A DNA stretch of 64,000 bases from Paenibacillus donghaensis (GTDB taxonomy: Bacteria > Bacillota > Bacilli > Paenibacillales > Paenibacillaceae): NCBI RefSeq assembly GCF_002192415.1, contig NZ_CP021780.1, forward strand, positions 7,564,001 to 7,628,000, written 5' to 3'. Made by a program: the position numbers and the translations under genes. This document shows positions 16,085-23,340 of this stretch, piece by piece. The notes below the pieces were generated by a model. The model was not told the origin of the DNA. It ran no database searches and saw only the letters and a program-made list of their open reading frames with translations. Each line of letters begins with the position of its first letter. The stretch's first letter is position 1.

Positions 16085-17273
16085 ATGGAACAGCGGATAG
16101 TAATCACTGGGTTCGGGATCAAGGTCCCGGGTGGGGACGACCATGAGGACTATTTACAGCATCTGCTGAGCGGAAGCTATCATTTTACCGCCACAGACCA
16201 TCTGACTCCCCATGGAGAGACTCTGCTGCTGGGAGAAGTTACAGGAGGCCTGGGAGAATTGGATCAGAAGCAGTACCGGACGCTTCCCCGCACCTCCAAG
16301 CTGGCAATAGCTACTACTATAGAAGCGCTTGCGATGGCCGGTCTGGACCCTGGGGGGTGGACCGGCGGACGGGTGTTTTTTTCGGGACTACAATGGGGGC
16401 ACTACGCCTCTGGAAGAGATGATCGAATACTCCGCCAATGACAGATTCCGCGAGATGCCGGTGTATTGCTGCGGACTGGTGCATTATCATAGTCTGGCTT
16501 CCTCGATTTCAAGCTTTTTTCAGCTAAAAGGAATCAGCAAGACACTGACGACCGGCTGCACTGCCGGGATCGAAGCGATGGAGGACGCCATGATGTATCT
16601 GCGCGCCGGCCGCATACATCAGGCCATTGTAGGCTCCTCGGACAGCAGCAATAACAAGGTGACGATCTTTGGCTTCGGCAAAATCCGCGGGCTGCCCTTT
16701 AACCAAAGCGTGGAGCAGGCCGGATCGCCGTTCAGCAAGCGCAGCAAAGGGTTTATTCTGTCGGAAGGTGCGGCGACCCTGATTCTGGAAACCGAGGAGC
16801 ATGCGCGTTCGCGCGGGGCGGTGATCTATGGCGTGGTCGATGAAGTGTGCTCCAATAATGATGCCGAATCCATCAATGGCCAGGACAAGCACGGCGAGAA
16901 CATGAAGCTGGCGGCAGAGGCCGTGCTGCAGGGCAGAACCCCTGACTATTACAACAGCCAGGCTCTGGGTTATGCTTCCAATGATGAGATTGAAGCGAAA
17001 CTCTCGGCAGATTTTTTTGCGGACAAGGTTCCGGTAACCTCCATTAAAGGTCTGATCGGTCATCCCTTCAGCACCAGCGGGTTAGCTCAGATCATCGCCA
17101 CCTTGCTGGGCTTTCAGCATGAATTTATCCCCAAGACGATCCGAACCGATCAATATGGCTACGAGCAGGTTCCCCTCATCCTAGATACTATACATAAAGC
17201 AACAAATGAAGTGCTGGTGACCAGCCACGGTTACGGCGGCAACAATGCCTGTGTGTACCTGACGCGGGAGTAG
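16085..17273 (+). pseudogene. Beta-ketoacyl-ACP synthase-like gene with a frameshift
   Basis: Frame 1 (16085 to about 16376) gives a normal ketosynthase N-terminus (EQRIVITGFGIKVPGG ... GLDPGGWTGGRVFF). The rest continues in another frame from RDYNGGTTPLEEMIEY to 17273. Losing one T from the T7 run at 16376-16382 would join them into about 395 residues. The catalytic Cys region (TTGCTAGIEAM) and the K-GH region (IKGLIGHPFSTSG) are present. The usual AHGT-type histidine motif is replaced by NSQALGY, so even the repaired protein may not be a standard condensing enzyme. A sequencing error in the homopolymer is possible. Confidence 0.75.
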
Positions 17274-17343
17274 ATTCAATAGAACAAGGATGTTTGGGGA
17301 GGCAGTTTTTATAGTTGGAGCCGTTGATTTAGTTGCAGCTTCG

Positions 17344-17662
17344 GTTACTACTTAGGTGTCAGCGAGGATGTAGAAGGTTACTCCGGAACGCTCAACGCAA
17401 ATAGATGCAAAAGTGCAACTAATTTCGGCAGAAACCTCTATCAGGGGCGATTAAGTGCGATATTGCAACTAATTTCGAGTAAATCAAGTTTTCTACGCTC
17501 AAAAGCTGGAATTAAGTGCCTTTTTGCAACTATTCGCTCCAAAACGTAAAAAATCGGCTAATTAGATGCACTTTTGCAACTAATTTATTTGGCTCGGGCT
17601 TAGGAAACCACTTCGAAGTTAAATCTTCGATATTCTCATTATACGGAGGCCTAAGCAGTAAC
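17344..17662 (+). mobile_element. Uninterrupted 319-bp GTTACTACTTAGG element
   Basis: The element starts GTTACTACTTAGG, ends CCTAAGCAGTAAC and is flanked by CAGCTTCG (17336-17343) and CAGTTTCG (17663-17670), a duplication with 7 of 8 bases matching. It carries four short hairpins with C-N6-G centres (CAAAAGTG, CGATATTG, CCTTTTTG, CACTTTTG), each followed by CAACTA. It has no gene. It is the best reference copy in the window and shows the empty form of the IS66 insertion site. Confidence 0.85.
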
Positions 17663-17698
17663 CAGTTTCGCTCTGCGTATTCAGCTGCAAGAAAAAAA

Positions 17699-17726
17699 TT
17701 GCCTTTTGCGCCGAACGGAGTATAAT
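17699..17726 (+). promoter_or_regulatory. Promoter of the tRNA-Thr gene
   Basis: TTGCCT, a 16-bp spacer and a perfect TATAAT lie about 47 bp before the tRNA. Confidence 0.6.
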
Positions 17727-17773
17727 GGATTTTGCTTGGCAGATTGGAGTCCTGATCTGGAAGCAAGATTCAT

Positions 17774-17845
17774 GCTGGTGTAGCTCAGGGGTAGAGCAAC
17801 GCACTCGTAATGCGTAGGCCGGGGGTTCAATTCCCTTCACCAGCA
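17774..17845 (+). tRNA. tRNA-Thr (anticodon CGT)
   Basis: A full cloverleaf is visible. The acceptor arms are GCTGGTG/CACCAGC, the D arm contains AGCTCAGGGGTAGAGC, and the anticodon stem is ACGCA/TGCGT with loop CTCGTAA. The anticodon is CGT, reading ACG. The T arm is GGGGGTTCAATTCCC. CCA is not encoded. The prophage is inserted in its 3' half, which is restored by the phage-supplied copy. Confidence 0.95.
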
Positions 17846-17846
17846 T
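17800..17846 (+). other. attL, 47-bp core in the tRNA-Thr 3' half
   Basis: The 47 bases from the anticodon stem to just past the tRNA end recur perfectly at 55542-55588. The pair brackets integrase and a full set of phage genes, marking a 37.7-kb prophage. Confidence 0.95.
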
Positions 17847-17863
17847 ACTGAAATCCCTTATGC

Positions 17864-17903
17864 GGCGCGGCTTTCCAGCATTTTGGAGGCCGCGCCATTT
17901 TTG
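17864..17903 (+). terminator. Terminator after tRNA-Thr supplied by the prophage
   Basis: GGCGCGGC (17864-17871) pairs with GCCGCGCC (17889-17896), followed by ATTTTT. It lies on the phage side of attL; a different hairpin lies in the same place outside attR. Confidence 0.75.
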
Positions 17904-17926
17904 TTCTTCTACCATTCTTCTACCCT

Positions 17927-19159
17927 TTATTCAACTAAAGTATCATTCGGGGTAGATTCTTCTACCAGAACAGGCGCCAAAACAGGCTTGCGATCTCCTG
18001 TGATGGAGTCGCCGATATTCCTTAAAACTGCCTCCTGCAGATTCGGCAGTACGTGGGAGTATGTGTCTAGGGTAACATTGATTGATGAATGCCCTAGGCG
18101 CTCCTGGACGATCTTAGGGTGTATACCAGCCTTTAGCAGCAGTGTGGCATGAGTGTGCCGCAGATCATGGAAACGGATGCGGGGGAAATCAATATAGGGC
18201 TGACCAGCATCTTTAAGCTGTTGCTGTTCTTTCTGAATTTTCTCTATAATCAAATAGTAATTACGCATGAGATTCCGGGGATTGAGAGGTGAGCCCACAC
18301 CACTCTGAACCACAAGCCCACTGTCATGGTATAGGGGATTATCTTTCGATAATTCATCAATTCGGACATAATGATCCCGTAGCATGTTGACTGTATTTTT
18401 GAATAGCGCTATGGAGCGCAGACTGCTCTCATTTTTGGTATCATCGAAGTCATGTCCAACTTCAGCCAGCGTATAAGCTTGACGTACGGATAGCATATTC
18501 CTGTTCAAGTCTACATCCTTGCGTCTGACCGCAAGAATTTCACTTTGGCGCATTCCGGTTGATGCGGCCAGTTCGAATGCAACATGATACTGATCCTGAG
18601 CTGCATATTCCAGAAAAAGATTGAGTTGTTGTTCATCCCACACTTCAAATTTAACCTTCTTGCTCTGCGGCAGGCTGACTGCCATGGCAACGTTCTGGTT
18701 AATTTCTCCCCATACTACTGCTCTGTTCAGCGCATCCATGATTAACACATGAGCTTTTTTGATAGATCCTGTCGCTAGTTTGGGTAGCAATGTCTTGTGA
18801 TATAGATCATGGAAGTCCTGGGGTTTTAGGCTAATAGCCTTTTTATTACCGAGAGCCGGAACAATATGAGTAGTCACAAGCCATTCATAGGATTTCCAGG
18901 TATTATGTTTGACTACTGTTCGTTTATCTTCAAGCCATTTCTCCATAATCTCTCCGAACGTTTTCTTGGTTGGCTCAACGTATTTCCCCTTTTGAAAGGC
19001 ACTTAAAATATCCGGCATAGCTCTTTCGGCATCCTTTTTTCTGTCAAAGCCGCCATCCGGTCCTGAAATCCATTTGCGCACCCTCTTGTTAGTCACCTCA
19101 TGTTTAGTCTCGATCACGATATAATATTTTTTTCCTTTTTGTGCAATATGCCCTCTCAT
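17927..19159 (-). CDS. int: Prophage integrase (tyrosine recombinase)
   Basis: A 410-residue site-specific recombinase with an N-terminal arm-binding domain (AP2-like, with the RKWISGPDGGFDRKKDAERA segment), a core-binding SAM-like domain and a catalytic domain. Catalytic residues are visible: Arg in ASTGMRQSEIL, the HxxR box in HDLRHTHATLLLKAG, a late His in ERLGHSS and the nucleophile Tyr in VTLDTYSHVL. The ATG at 19157-19159 was chosen because AGGAGG lies 7 bases upstream. It sits next to attL as expected. Confidence 0.96.
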   Translation of the reverse strand: MRGHIAQKGKKYYIVIETKHEVTNKRVRKWISGPDGGFDRKKDAERAMPDILSAFQKGKYVEPTKKTFGEIMEKWLEDKRTVVKHNTWKSYEWLVTTHIVPALGNKKAISLKPQDFHDLYHKTLLPKLATGSIKKAHVLIMDALNRAVVWGEINQNVAMAVSLPQSKKVKFEVWDEQQLNLFLEYAAQDQYHVAFELAASTGMRQSEILAVRRKDVDLNRNMLSVRQAYTLAEVGHDFDDTKNESSLRSIALFKNTVNMLRDHYVRIDELSKDNPLYHDSGLVVQSGVGSPLNPRNLMRNYYLIIEKIQKEQQQLKDAGQPYIDFPRIRFHDLRHTHATLLLKAGIHPKIVQERLGHSSINVTLDTYSHVLPNLQEAVLRNIGDSITGDRKPVLAPVLVEESTPNDTLVE

Positions 19160-19264
19160 AGTACCCCTCCTAGTTGTAATTAACTGAGACTGTAATATTT
19201 TATGCAATGCCAAGCTGCGATCTGTGTCGTATGATTTTTTGTAAAACACCTTAGAGGAGACATC

Positions 19265-19594
19265 ATGAAACGTAAAATGAAAACATTAGACACAGGATCA
19301 GGTGTGGGCGAAATAATGGAAGTAGATCTGGCGGACGTCAATTATATTGATCTATGGCATCGCACGAAGAACTCGAACACGAAGCTAGCTTATCATAATG
19401 CTGATGGATCATTTCACGATTTAGATACTTTGGCAGACGCAGCAGAAGCATACAAAGAGGATGGATTTGTTCTTATCGGCAGGACAGCGCTGGTTCAAGA
19501 ATCTAAAATCAAAGATATAACATCCATAGAGAACAATGGGTCATTGATTACATTCAAGGATGGAGTGAAATTATATGTTTTAAAGCAAGTTTGA
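19265..19594 (+). CDS. LytTR-like DNA-binding protein
   Basis: The 109-residue protein has the spacing of a LytTR domain across nearly its whole length: a YHNADGS turn, a LADAAEAYKEDGFVLIGR segment (family: L..L....F.RiHrS), then ALVQESKIKDI and LITFKDGVKLYVLK. No receiver domain is attached. It is divergent from int, with GAGGAG before the ATG, and might regulate the lysogeny region. The assignment is by pattern only. Confidence 0.55.
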   Translation: MKRKMKTLDTGSGVGEIMEVDLADVNYIDLWHRTKNSNTKLAYHNADGSFHDLDTLADAAEAYKEDGFVLIGRTALVQESKIKDITSIENNGSLITFKDGVKLYVLKQV

Positions 19595-19606
19595 ATTAAA
19601 TTGTCA

Positions 19607-19645
19607 ACCCCTTCACTGGTGCTGAAGGGTCGCTTTCGTTCGCCA
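19607..19645 (+). terminator. Hairpin after the LytTR-like gene
   Basis: ACCCCTTCA and TGAAGGGT form a stem (19607-19630) with a loop, followed by CGCTTTCGTT. It is a weak terminator candidate without a clean T run. Confidence 0.4.
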
Positions 19646-19761
19646 TTTTACGACAGCGTTTTCTAACACAGCCTGCTATATTATGTATATCAACAAACTG
19701 GATCGGCATCTAGTACGTGTACAACATTACTTTATTCCCAAGAGCAGCATAGCTACTCCCG

Positions 19762-19977
19762 CTATCGCAGATCCCATTGGTGCAAATCTTCAATCTGGCA
19801 GTCCAGATGATAGGCAATGTTAGCCGCCCTGCTTAAGGTCATATCGGGATATCTCATCTTAATGATGTCAGACATCTGTTGCTTACCGATACCAAGCTTA
19901 TCCGCCAACCATTGTTGATTTTTTCCCATTCGCACCAGTAACTCAGGTATGCGACAGCGAATGGGAACAAGCTCCAT
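19762..19977 (-). CDS. Small Cro/CI-type helix-turn-helix protein
   Basis: A 71-residue protein made almost entirely of a helix-turn-helix (NQQWLADKLGIGKQQMSDIIK), followed by CQIEDLHQW, as in short phage regulators. The promoter region to its right has a GGAAC/GTTCC inverted motif (about 20008-20034) that could be its operator. It is on the minus strand in the lysogeny block. Confidence 0.7.
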   Translation of the reverse strand: MELVPIRCRIPELLVRMGKNQQWLADKLGIGKQQMSDIIKMRYPDMTLSRAANIAYHLDCQIEDLHQWDLR

Positions 19978-20077
19978 CGCACTGCCACCTCATTATACTA
20001 TTTTTCTGGAACGTTTACGAACATAAGTTCCTATGTTAATATGATTAATAACTCGACATGAATCGGACGGTGAGGTT

Positions 20078-20260
20078 ATGAATAATGAACAGAAGCGTCT
20101 TACTGAGTTATCCTTATTTATCATTAAAAAGATTGGCATCAATGAAACACCAGAACATTTTTTGTCTTTAATCTCTAGAGTTACTTCTTTTTCATTCTCG
20201 CAAAAGAACGTACAATCTCACGTACAGCAGACATTACTTCTGGATCATCACGAAGATTAA
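20078..20260 (+). CDS. Possible small protein overlapping the repressor gene end
   Basis: A 60-residue frame starts with ATG after GGTGAGGTT and overlaps the convergent repressor gene by 80 bases. The first 35 residues read like a normal helical protein; the rest mirrors the repressor gene. No family is recognised. It may be spurious. Confidence 0.3.
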   Translation: MNNEQKRLTELSLFIIKKIGINETPEHFLSLISRVTSFSFSQKNVQSHVQQTLLLDHHED

Positions 20261-20924
20261 CGCCATATTCTTCTTCTGCTTCTCTTATGACTTGATCAGT
20301 TGCAAACTCAACAATCACAGGTTCTTCAACATCATACACAATTTTATTGCTCTTTTTTCTTTTTCCATTTCCATATTCATCTACATAATCAGAAAATTTT
20401 ATTTCGAAATTTCCGAATACAAGGGATTCGGAAAAAGGAAAGAAACTATGTTTGAGTTGAGCAATAATATCGGCAGCATATTCAGGGTCATTTTCTAAGT
20501 GTTCTGTAAGAATGTAGATGTTTAATTCGTCTTTAACATCATCGGCAAGGCTTAGTATAACTTCTAAAATGTTTTTTTGAACAAAACCATAATTCCAATA
20601 AAACTCTAAAAGTTCAGTCAATTTTCTAATAATTGAAAATAGTATTCTAAATTTATTAAACTCCTGAAGAGCCGGTTGGACTTCTTCAGGAGCTTTTTCT
20701 ATATAGGAGGCCATTAGTAACTCTTGGGACTTCCCTCCTGTGACTTCAGCCAATGCACGGCTAATGTCTTCTGATGCTGGTGGTTTGTTTCCATTTTTGA
20801 GCTTGCTAATATAGGAGCGATCAATTTTAATGTTTTTGTTCGAAAGCCTAATTGCAATCTCCCCTAAGCTTAAACCGCTCTCTTCAATGTATTTTGATAA
20901 TAGTTCAGAATATTTCACCCTCAC
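20181..20924 (-). CDS. CI-like prophage repressor
   Basis: The 247-residue protein has an N-terminal helix-turn-helix (YIEESGLSLGEIAIRLSNKN ... SYISKLKNGNKPPAS) and a C-terminal domain of about 160 residues with no obvious peptidase motif. It is divergent from a Cro-like gene at 21105 whose whole length matches its first 85 residues (SYLSKLQNGKLAPAS). This is the layout of a CI/Cro switch. It probably keeps the prophage silent by binding the TTGAC/GTCAA half-sites at 20970-21092. Confidence 0.8.
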   Translation of the reverse strand: MRVKYSELLSKYIEESGLSLGEIAIRLSNKNIKIDRSYISKLKNGNKPPASEDISRALAEVTGGKSQELLMASYIEKAPEEVQPALQEFNKFRILFSIIRKLTELLEFYWNYGFVQKNILEVILSLADDVKDELNIYILTEHLENDPEYAADIIAQLKHSFFPFSESLVFGNFEIKFSDYVDEYGNGKRKKSNKIVYDVEEPVIVEFATDQVIREAEEEYGVNLRDDPEVMSAVREIVRSFARMKKK

Positions 20925-20960
20925 TCCTACCTTTCATTTTAAACTTTCATTCTCAATCAT

Positions 20961-21092
20961 ATTATAGTGTTGACTTTAAATACAACGTTTTGACTAATGA
21001 GTACCAAAAAAGTGTTGACAATGAAGTCACACGTTGGTACTATGAAGTCAACAAAACTAGTGCCTTTAAGGTCACTAGTGATTATAGAGTCA
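20961..21092. promoter_or_regulatory. Divergent promoters and operator array of the lysis-lysogeny switch
   Basis: Seven related half-sites are seen: TTGAC at 20970, 20990 and 21015, and AGTCA or GGTCA at about 21024, 21045, 21068 and 21087 in the opposite sense. TTGACA (21015-21020), a 17-bp spacer and TACTAT (21038-21043) make a strong rightward promoter overlapping two half-sites. Leftward, TATAAT lies at 20961-20966 on the minus strand for the repressor. Confidence 0.7.
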
Positions 21093-21104
21093 AGGAGGTG
21101 CCGA

Positions 21105-21374
21105 ATGAATACTTATACTGAGAAGCTACAGCAGTATATAAGGGACTCTAAACTTTCTCTTTCTCAGATTTGCAAGCTTCTTCAAAGCAAAGGGTTGAAG
21201 ACAGAAAAATCATATTTGAGTAAATTACAAAATGGAAAGTTAGCTCCAGCAAGTGACATGATGAATAAAGCATTGGCAGAGGTTTTGTCGGTAGATCCGG
21301 TAGAGCTGATGGCCGCTGCTTATAGAGAAAAAATTCCTGCAGAAGTATTGGAACGAATTAGAGGTTCAGCTTAA
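21105..21374 (+). CDS. Cro-like helix-turn-helix protein
   Basis: The 89-residue protein resembles the N-terminal domain of the divergent repressor over its full length (YIRDSKLSLSQICKLLQSKG, then SYLSKLQNGKLAPAS), so the two likely bind the same operators with opposite effect. The ATG at 21105 has AAGGAGGT upstream. It is the first gene of the early operon. Confidence 0.8.
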   Translation: MNTYTEKLQQYIRDSKLSLSQICKLLQSKGLKTEKSYLSKLQNGKLAPASDMMNKALAEVLSVDPVELMAAAYREKIPAEVLERIRGSA

Positions 21375-21401
21375 TTTTAGCTAAGAAGGGTGGTTCCATA
21401 C

Positions 21402-21614
21402 ATGAAATCGGTAGATGTTCCATTTTCAGAAACGGATGTAATCACGATACCTGAGTTAGCGAAGCGCTTGAAGGTTGCTAAAGGGCAAGCCTATGACATT
21501 GTTTCTATTCGTGGATGTCCAGTATACGACTTGGGCGGTGAAAGGCAGAAAAGAATTATTTGGGGAGATTTTCTGGTGTGGTTTAGAACAAATTTTAAGG
21601 CAACAGCAGGTTGA
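21402..21614 (+). CDS. Excisionase-like helix-turn-helix protein
   Basis: The protein is about 70 residues, with a winged-helix pattern (TIPELAKRLKVAKGQAYDIV ... GERQKRIIWGDFLVWF) like phage DNA-binding excisionase/AlpA-type proteins. The start could be ATG 21402 or GTG 21390; I prefer the ATG for spacing from GAAGGG. The role is inferred from fold and position. Confidence 0.6.
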   Translation: MKSVDVPFSETDVITIPELAKRLKVAKGQAYDIVSIRGCPVYDLGGERQKRIIWGDFLVWFRTNFKATAG

Positions 21615-21768
21615 GGAAATCCCGCCGAGCGGTACCGTCTTCGGCGGGATGGGGTGGAACGTATGGGGGATAAGGGTTGGTGACCTCTTATCTAAAGAAT
21701 AGCATAGAGGCTCCGCCTTATCCATGAGAATACGGCATATGCGAATATCTCATGATGGAGGGCTGGAA

Positions 21769-22023
21769 ATGAAAGTTGGAACAATAATGCGCGCATGCCG
21801 TGAACGAAAAGGCTACACGCAAGAGCACATGGCGGGATTAATGGAAGTGGATCAGGCAACGATAAGCCGCTTTGAAAACGGGCGGCAAACGCCTGATTTG
21901 ACCACTTTCGTTGAGTGGGTGGATCAAACCGAATCGCAGGAAGTTGCTGTGGCCTATCTTTACGGGATAAAAGGAATAAAGATTATGCAGCACATTATGA
22001 ATCAAAGGGAGGTTTCGATTTGA
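21769..22023 (+). CDS. XRE-type helix-turn-helix protein
   Basis: An 84-residue protein with a clear helix-turn-helix (GYTQEHMAGLMEVDQATISRFENGRQTPD). GGAGG precedes the ATG. It is an early phage regulator of unknown target. Its stop overlaps the TTG start of the next gene. Confidence 0.75.
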   Translation: MKVGTIMRACRERKGYTQEHMAGLMEVDQATISRFENGRQTPDLTTFVEWVDQTESQEVAVAYLYGIKGIKIMQHIMNQREVSI

Positions 22024-22310
22024 ATAATGAGGATTGGATAGGTGAAGCGAAATTCATAGCTTCCAATGCAAAACAGAATTTGATAATGATCAATAATCAA
22101 GCGAGTCTTATTGACCCGGTTAAACTGAGCCGGAACATTAAATGGCTAGAAATGATGATAGATCTGAACAATCACGAACTGGCATTTGCCAAAGAACAAC
22201 AGAAAAAAGCCCGCCTGGCTGGGCGGACCTCGTTGAGATCCCGATTAAAGAGTCTCTTGTCGTCCATTTTAACCGTGGATCAGCAAAAGCGCAAGGGGGA
22301 AACGGTTTGA
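22020..22310 (+). CDS. Unknown early phage protein
   Basis: A 96-residue helical protein starting with TTG, 6 bases after AAGGGAGG, and overlapping the previous stop by 4 bases. It is rich in Asn, Lys and Gln with a basic C-terminus (RTSLRSRLKSLL). No family is recognised. Confidence 0.65.
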   Translation: MNNEDWIGEAKFIASNAKQNLIMINNQASLIDPVKLSRNIKWLEMMIDLNNHELAFAKEQQKKARLAGRTSLRSRLKSLLSSILTVDQQKRKGETV

Positions 22311-22528
22311 CAGATCAAGAGAAGGAAGCCTGGGCTAGAAAACTGGCTGTAATGTATGTGCTACGCCGGAGTGAATGGTTTACGTCGATTGATCGTGGTT
22401 TGTTCCCGTTTAAACAAATTGCGGCTGCTAAGCTAGATCAGCTGACCGAAGTGATCGAGACGCTGCCGGAGGATATAAAGATTCTCACTAAATCGTTCAT
22501 TTCAGAGGAGGGTAATCATGCCCTATAA
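22307..22528 (+). CDS. Unknown early phage protein
   Basis: A 73-residue protein with a TTG start 7 bases after AAGGGGGA, overlapping the previous gene by 4 bases. It contains KEAWARKLAVMYVLRRSEWF followed by an acidic helix. The function is unknown. Confidence 0.65.
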   Translation: MTDQEKEAWARKLAVMYVLRRSEWFTSIDRGLFPFKQIAAAKLDQLTEVIETLPEDIKILTKSFISEEGNHAL

Positions 22529-22697
22529 TTTCACTCCCGATGAGAGCGTATCGGTTCAGATCGCCTTGATCTACTCATTAGAACATCTAGAAGAACGGCT
22601 GAAGAGTTTTGAAGACCGCGGAATGCCATCGAATCATACTCAAACAATGATCGATAGCACCAGGAGTGCTTTGGATAAAATCAGAAACACACTATAA
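22518..22697 (+). CDS. Unknown 59-residue early phage protein
   Basis: An ATG with GGAGGG 6 bases upstream opens a 59-residue frame (MPYNFTPDESVSVQIALIYS...) that overlaps the previous gene by 11 bases. It is probably a helical protein; no family is recognised. Confidence 0.65.
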   Translation: MPYNFTPDESVSVQIALIYSLEHLEERLKSFEDRGMPSNHTQTMIDSTRSALDKIRNTL

Positions 22698-22782
22698 CCG
22701 CCTGATGATGGCCCGAGGGATACGGGCCGAAACCCCGCAAGGGGTCGCGGATATCCGCAATAACTTGAAGGAGGTAACCACT
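22698..22782 (+). promoter_or_regulatory. Intercistronic gap with three tandem hairpins
   Basis: GGCCCG/CGGGCC (22710-22728), ACCCC/GGGGT (22732-22745) and the palindrome GCGGATATCCGC (22747-22758) sit one after another just before the ribosome site of the next gene. They may protect or process the early transcript. Confidence 0.6.
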
Positions 22783-23085
22783 ATGATTCCTGCTGAGTTA
22801 AAGAAAGACCGTTACTGGAGAGGGCTTATTTACATTTTTCAGAATCACGCCAAGCTCCAGCGCTATCTGACACCGGATTATGTTGATTTTGAAGAAATGA
22901 CTGTCCACACAGCCAAGCTAAAGAAGGCTGCAGCTGGATGGAGTACGTCCGAGAAATTCATGCTGGCTCTTGCGCTTCACCTGTTCAATGGGCGCAACAA
23001 GGTTGACATGTCTGAGGCTGATCGCCTGGACGATAACAACACAGAAATTGCCCTGAAGGCGCTCCGGCTTCGGTACGCGGGGTGA
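22783..23085 (+). CDS. Unknown early phage protein
   Basis: A 100-residue protein (MIPAELKKDRYWRGLIYIF...) with AAGGAGGT upstream of the ATG. The C-terminal half has a regular helical pattern (KFMLALALHLFNGRNKVDM). It resembles uncharacterised phage proteins found next to replication genes; no function is claimed. Confidence 0.7.
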   Translation: MIPAELKKDRYWRGLIYIFQNHAKLQRYLTPDYVDFEEMTVHTAKLKKAAAGWSTSEKFMLALALHLFNGRNKVDMSEADRLDDNNTEIALKALRLRYAG

Positions 23086-23336
23086 GTACGTTATTCAGCA
23101 AGAACCAGTCCGTGAGCATATTTAACGACAGGCCATTGACGCAGAGCCTCATCGGCCCCCGTATCATGGCGCTGCTGGACAGCGACCCGGAGGCATTCGA
23201 GCAGGAGGCCATCGAGTATTTTGCTCTTGGTTATCCGGGCCGCACTATCGTGCGGTTTGATAATCCAACGTTTTACCTACGGGACGACAGGCCGTTGAAG
23301 CCTTATTTTAAAGACAAGCAGCGACAGCAGAGGTGA
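23082..23336 (+). CDS. Unknown early phage protein
   Basis: An 84-residue protein starting with GTG and overlapping the previous stop by 4 bases. It contains LLDSDPEAFEQEAIEYF and a basic tail. The function is unknown. The DnaD-like gene follows after 4 bases, so it is part of the replication operon. Confidence 0.65.
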   Translation: MSTLFSKNQSVSIFNDRPLTQSLIGPRIMALLDSDPEAFEQEAIEYFALGYPGRTIVRFDNPTFYLRDDRPLKPYFKDKQRQQR

Positions 23337-23340
23337 GATT

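Noticed and set aside
16376..16382. Programmed frameshift in the ketosynthase-like gene
   Set aside because: The T run could slip, but joining needs a +1 (or -2) shift and there is no known family precedent, so it is listed as a frameshifted gene instead.
17344..17662. CRISPR array interpretation of the repeated CAACTA hairpins
   Set aside because: The repeats are short, unevenly spaced (about 50-61 bp) and variable, the spacing sequence is shared between copies, and no cas genes are present.
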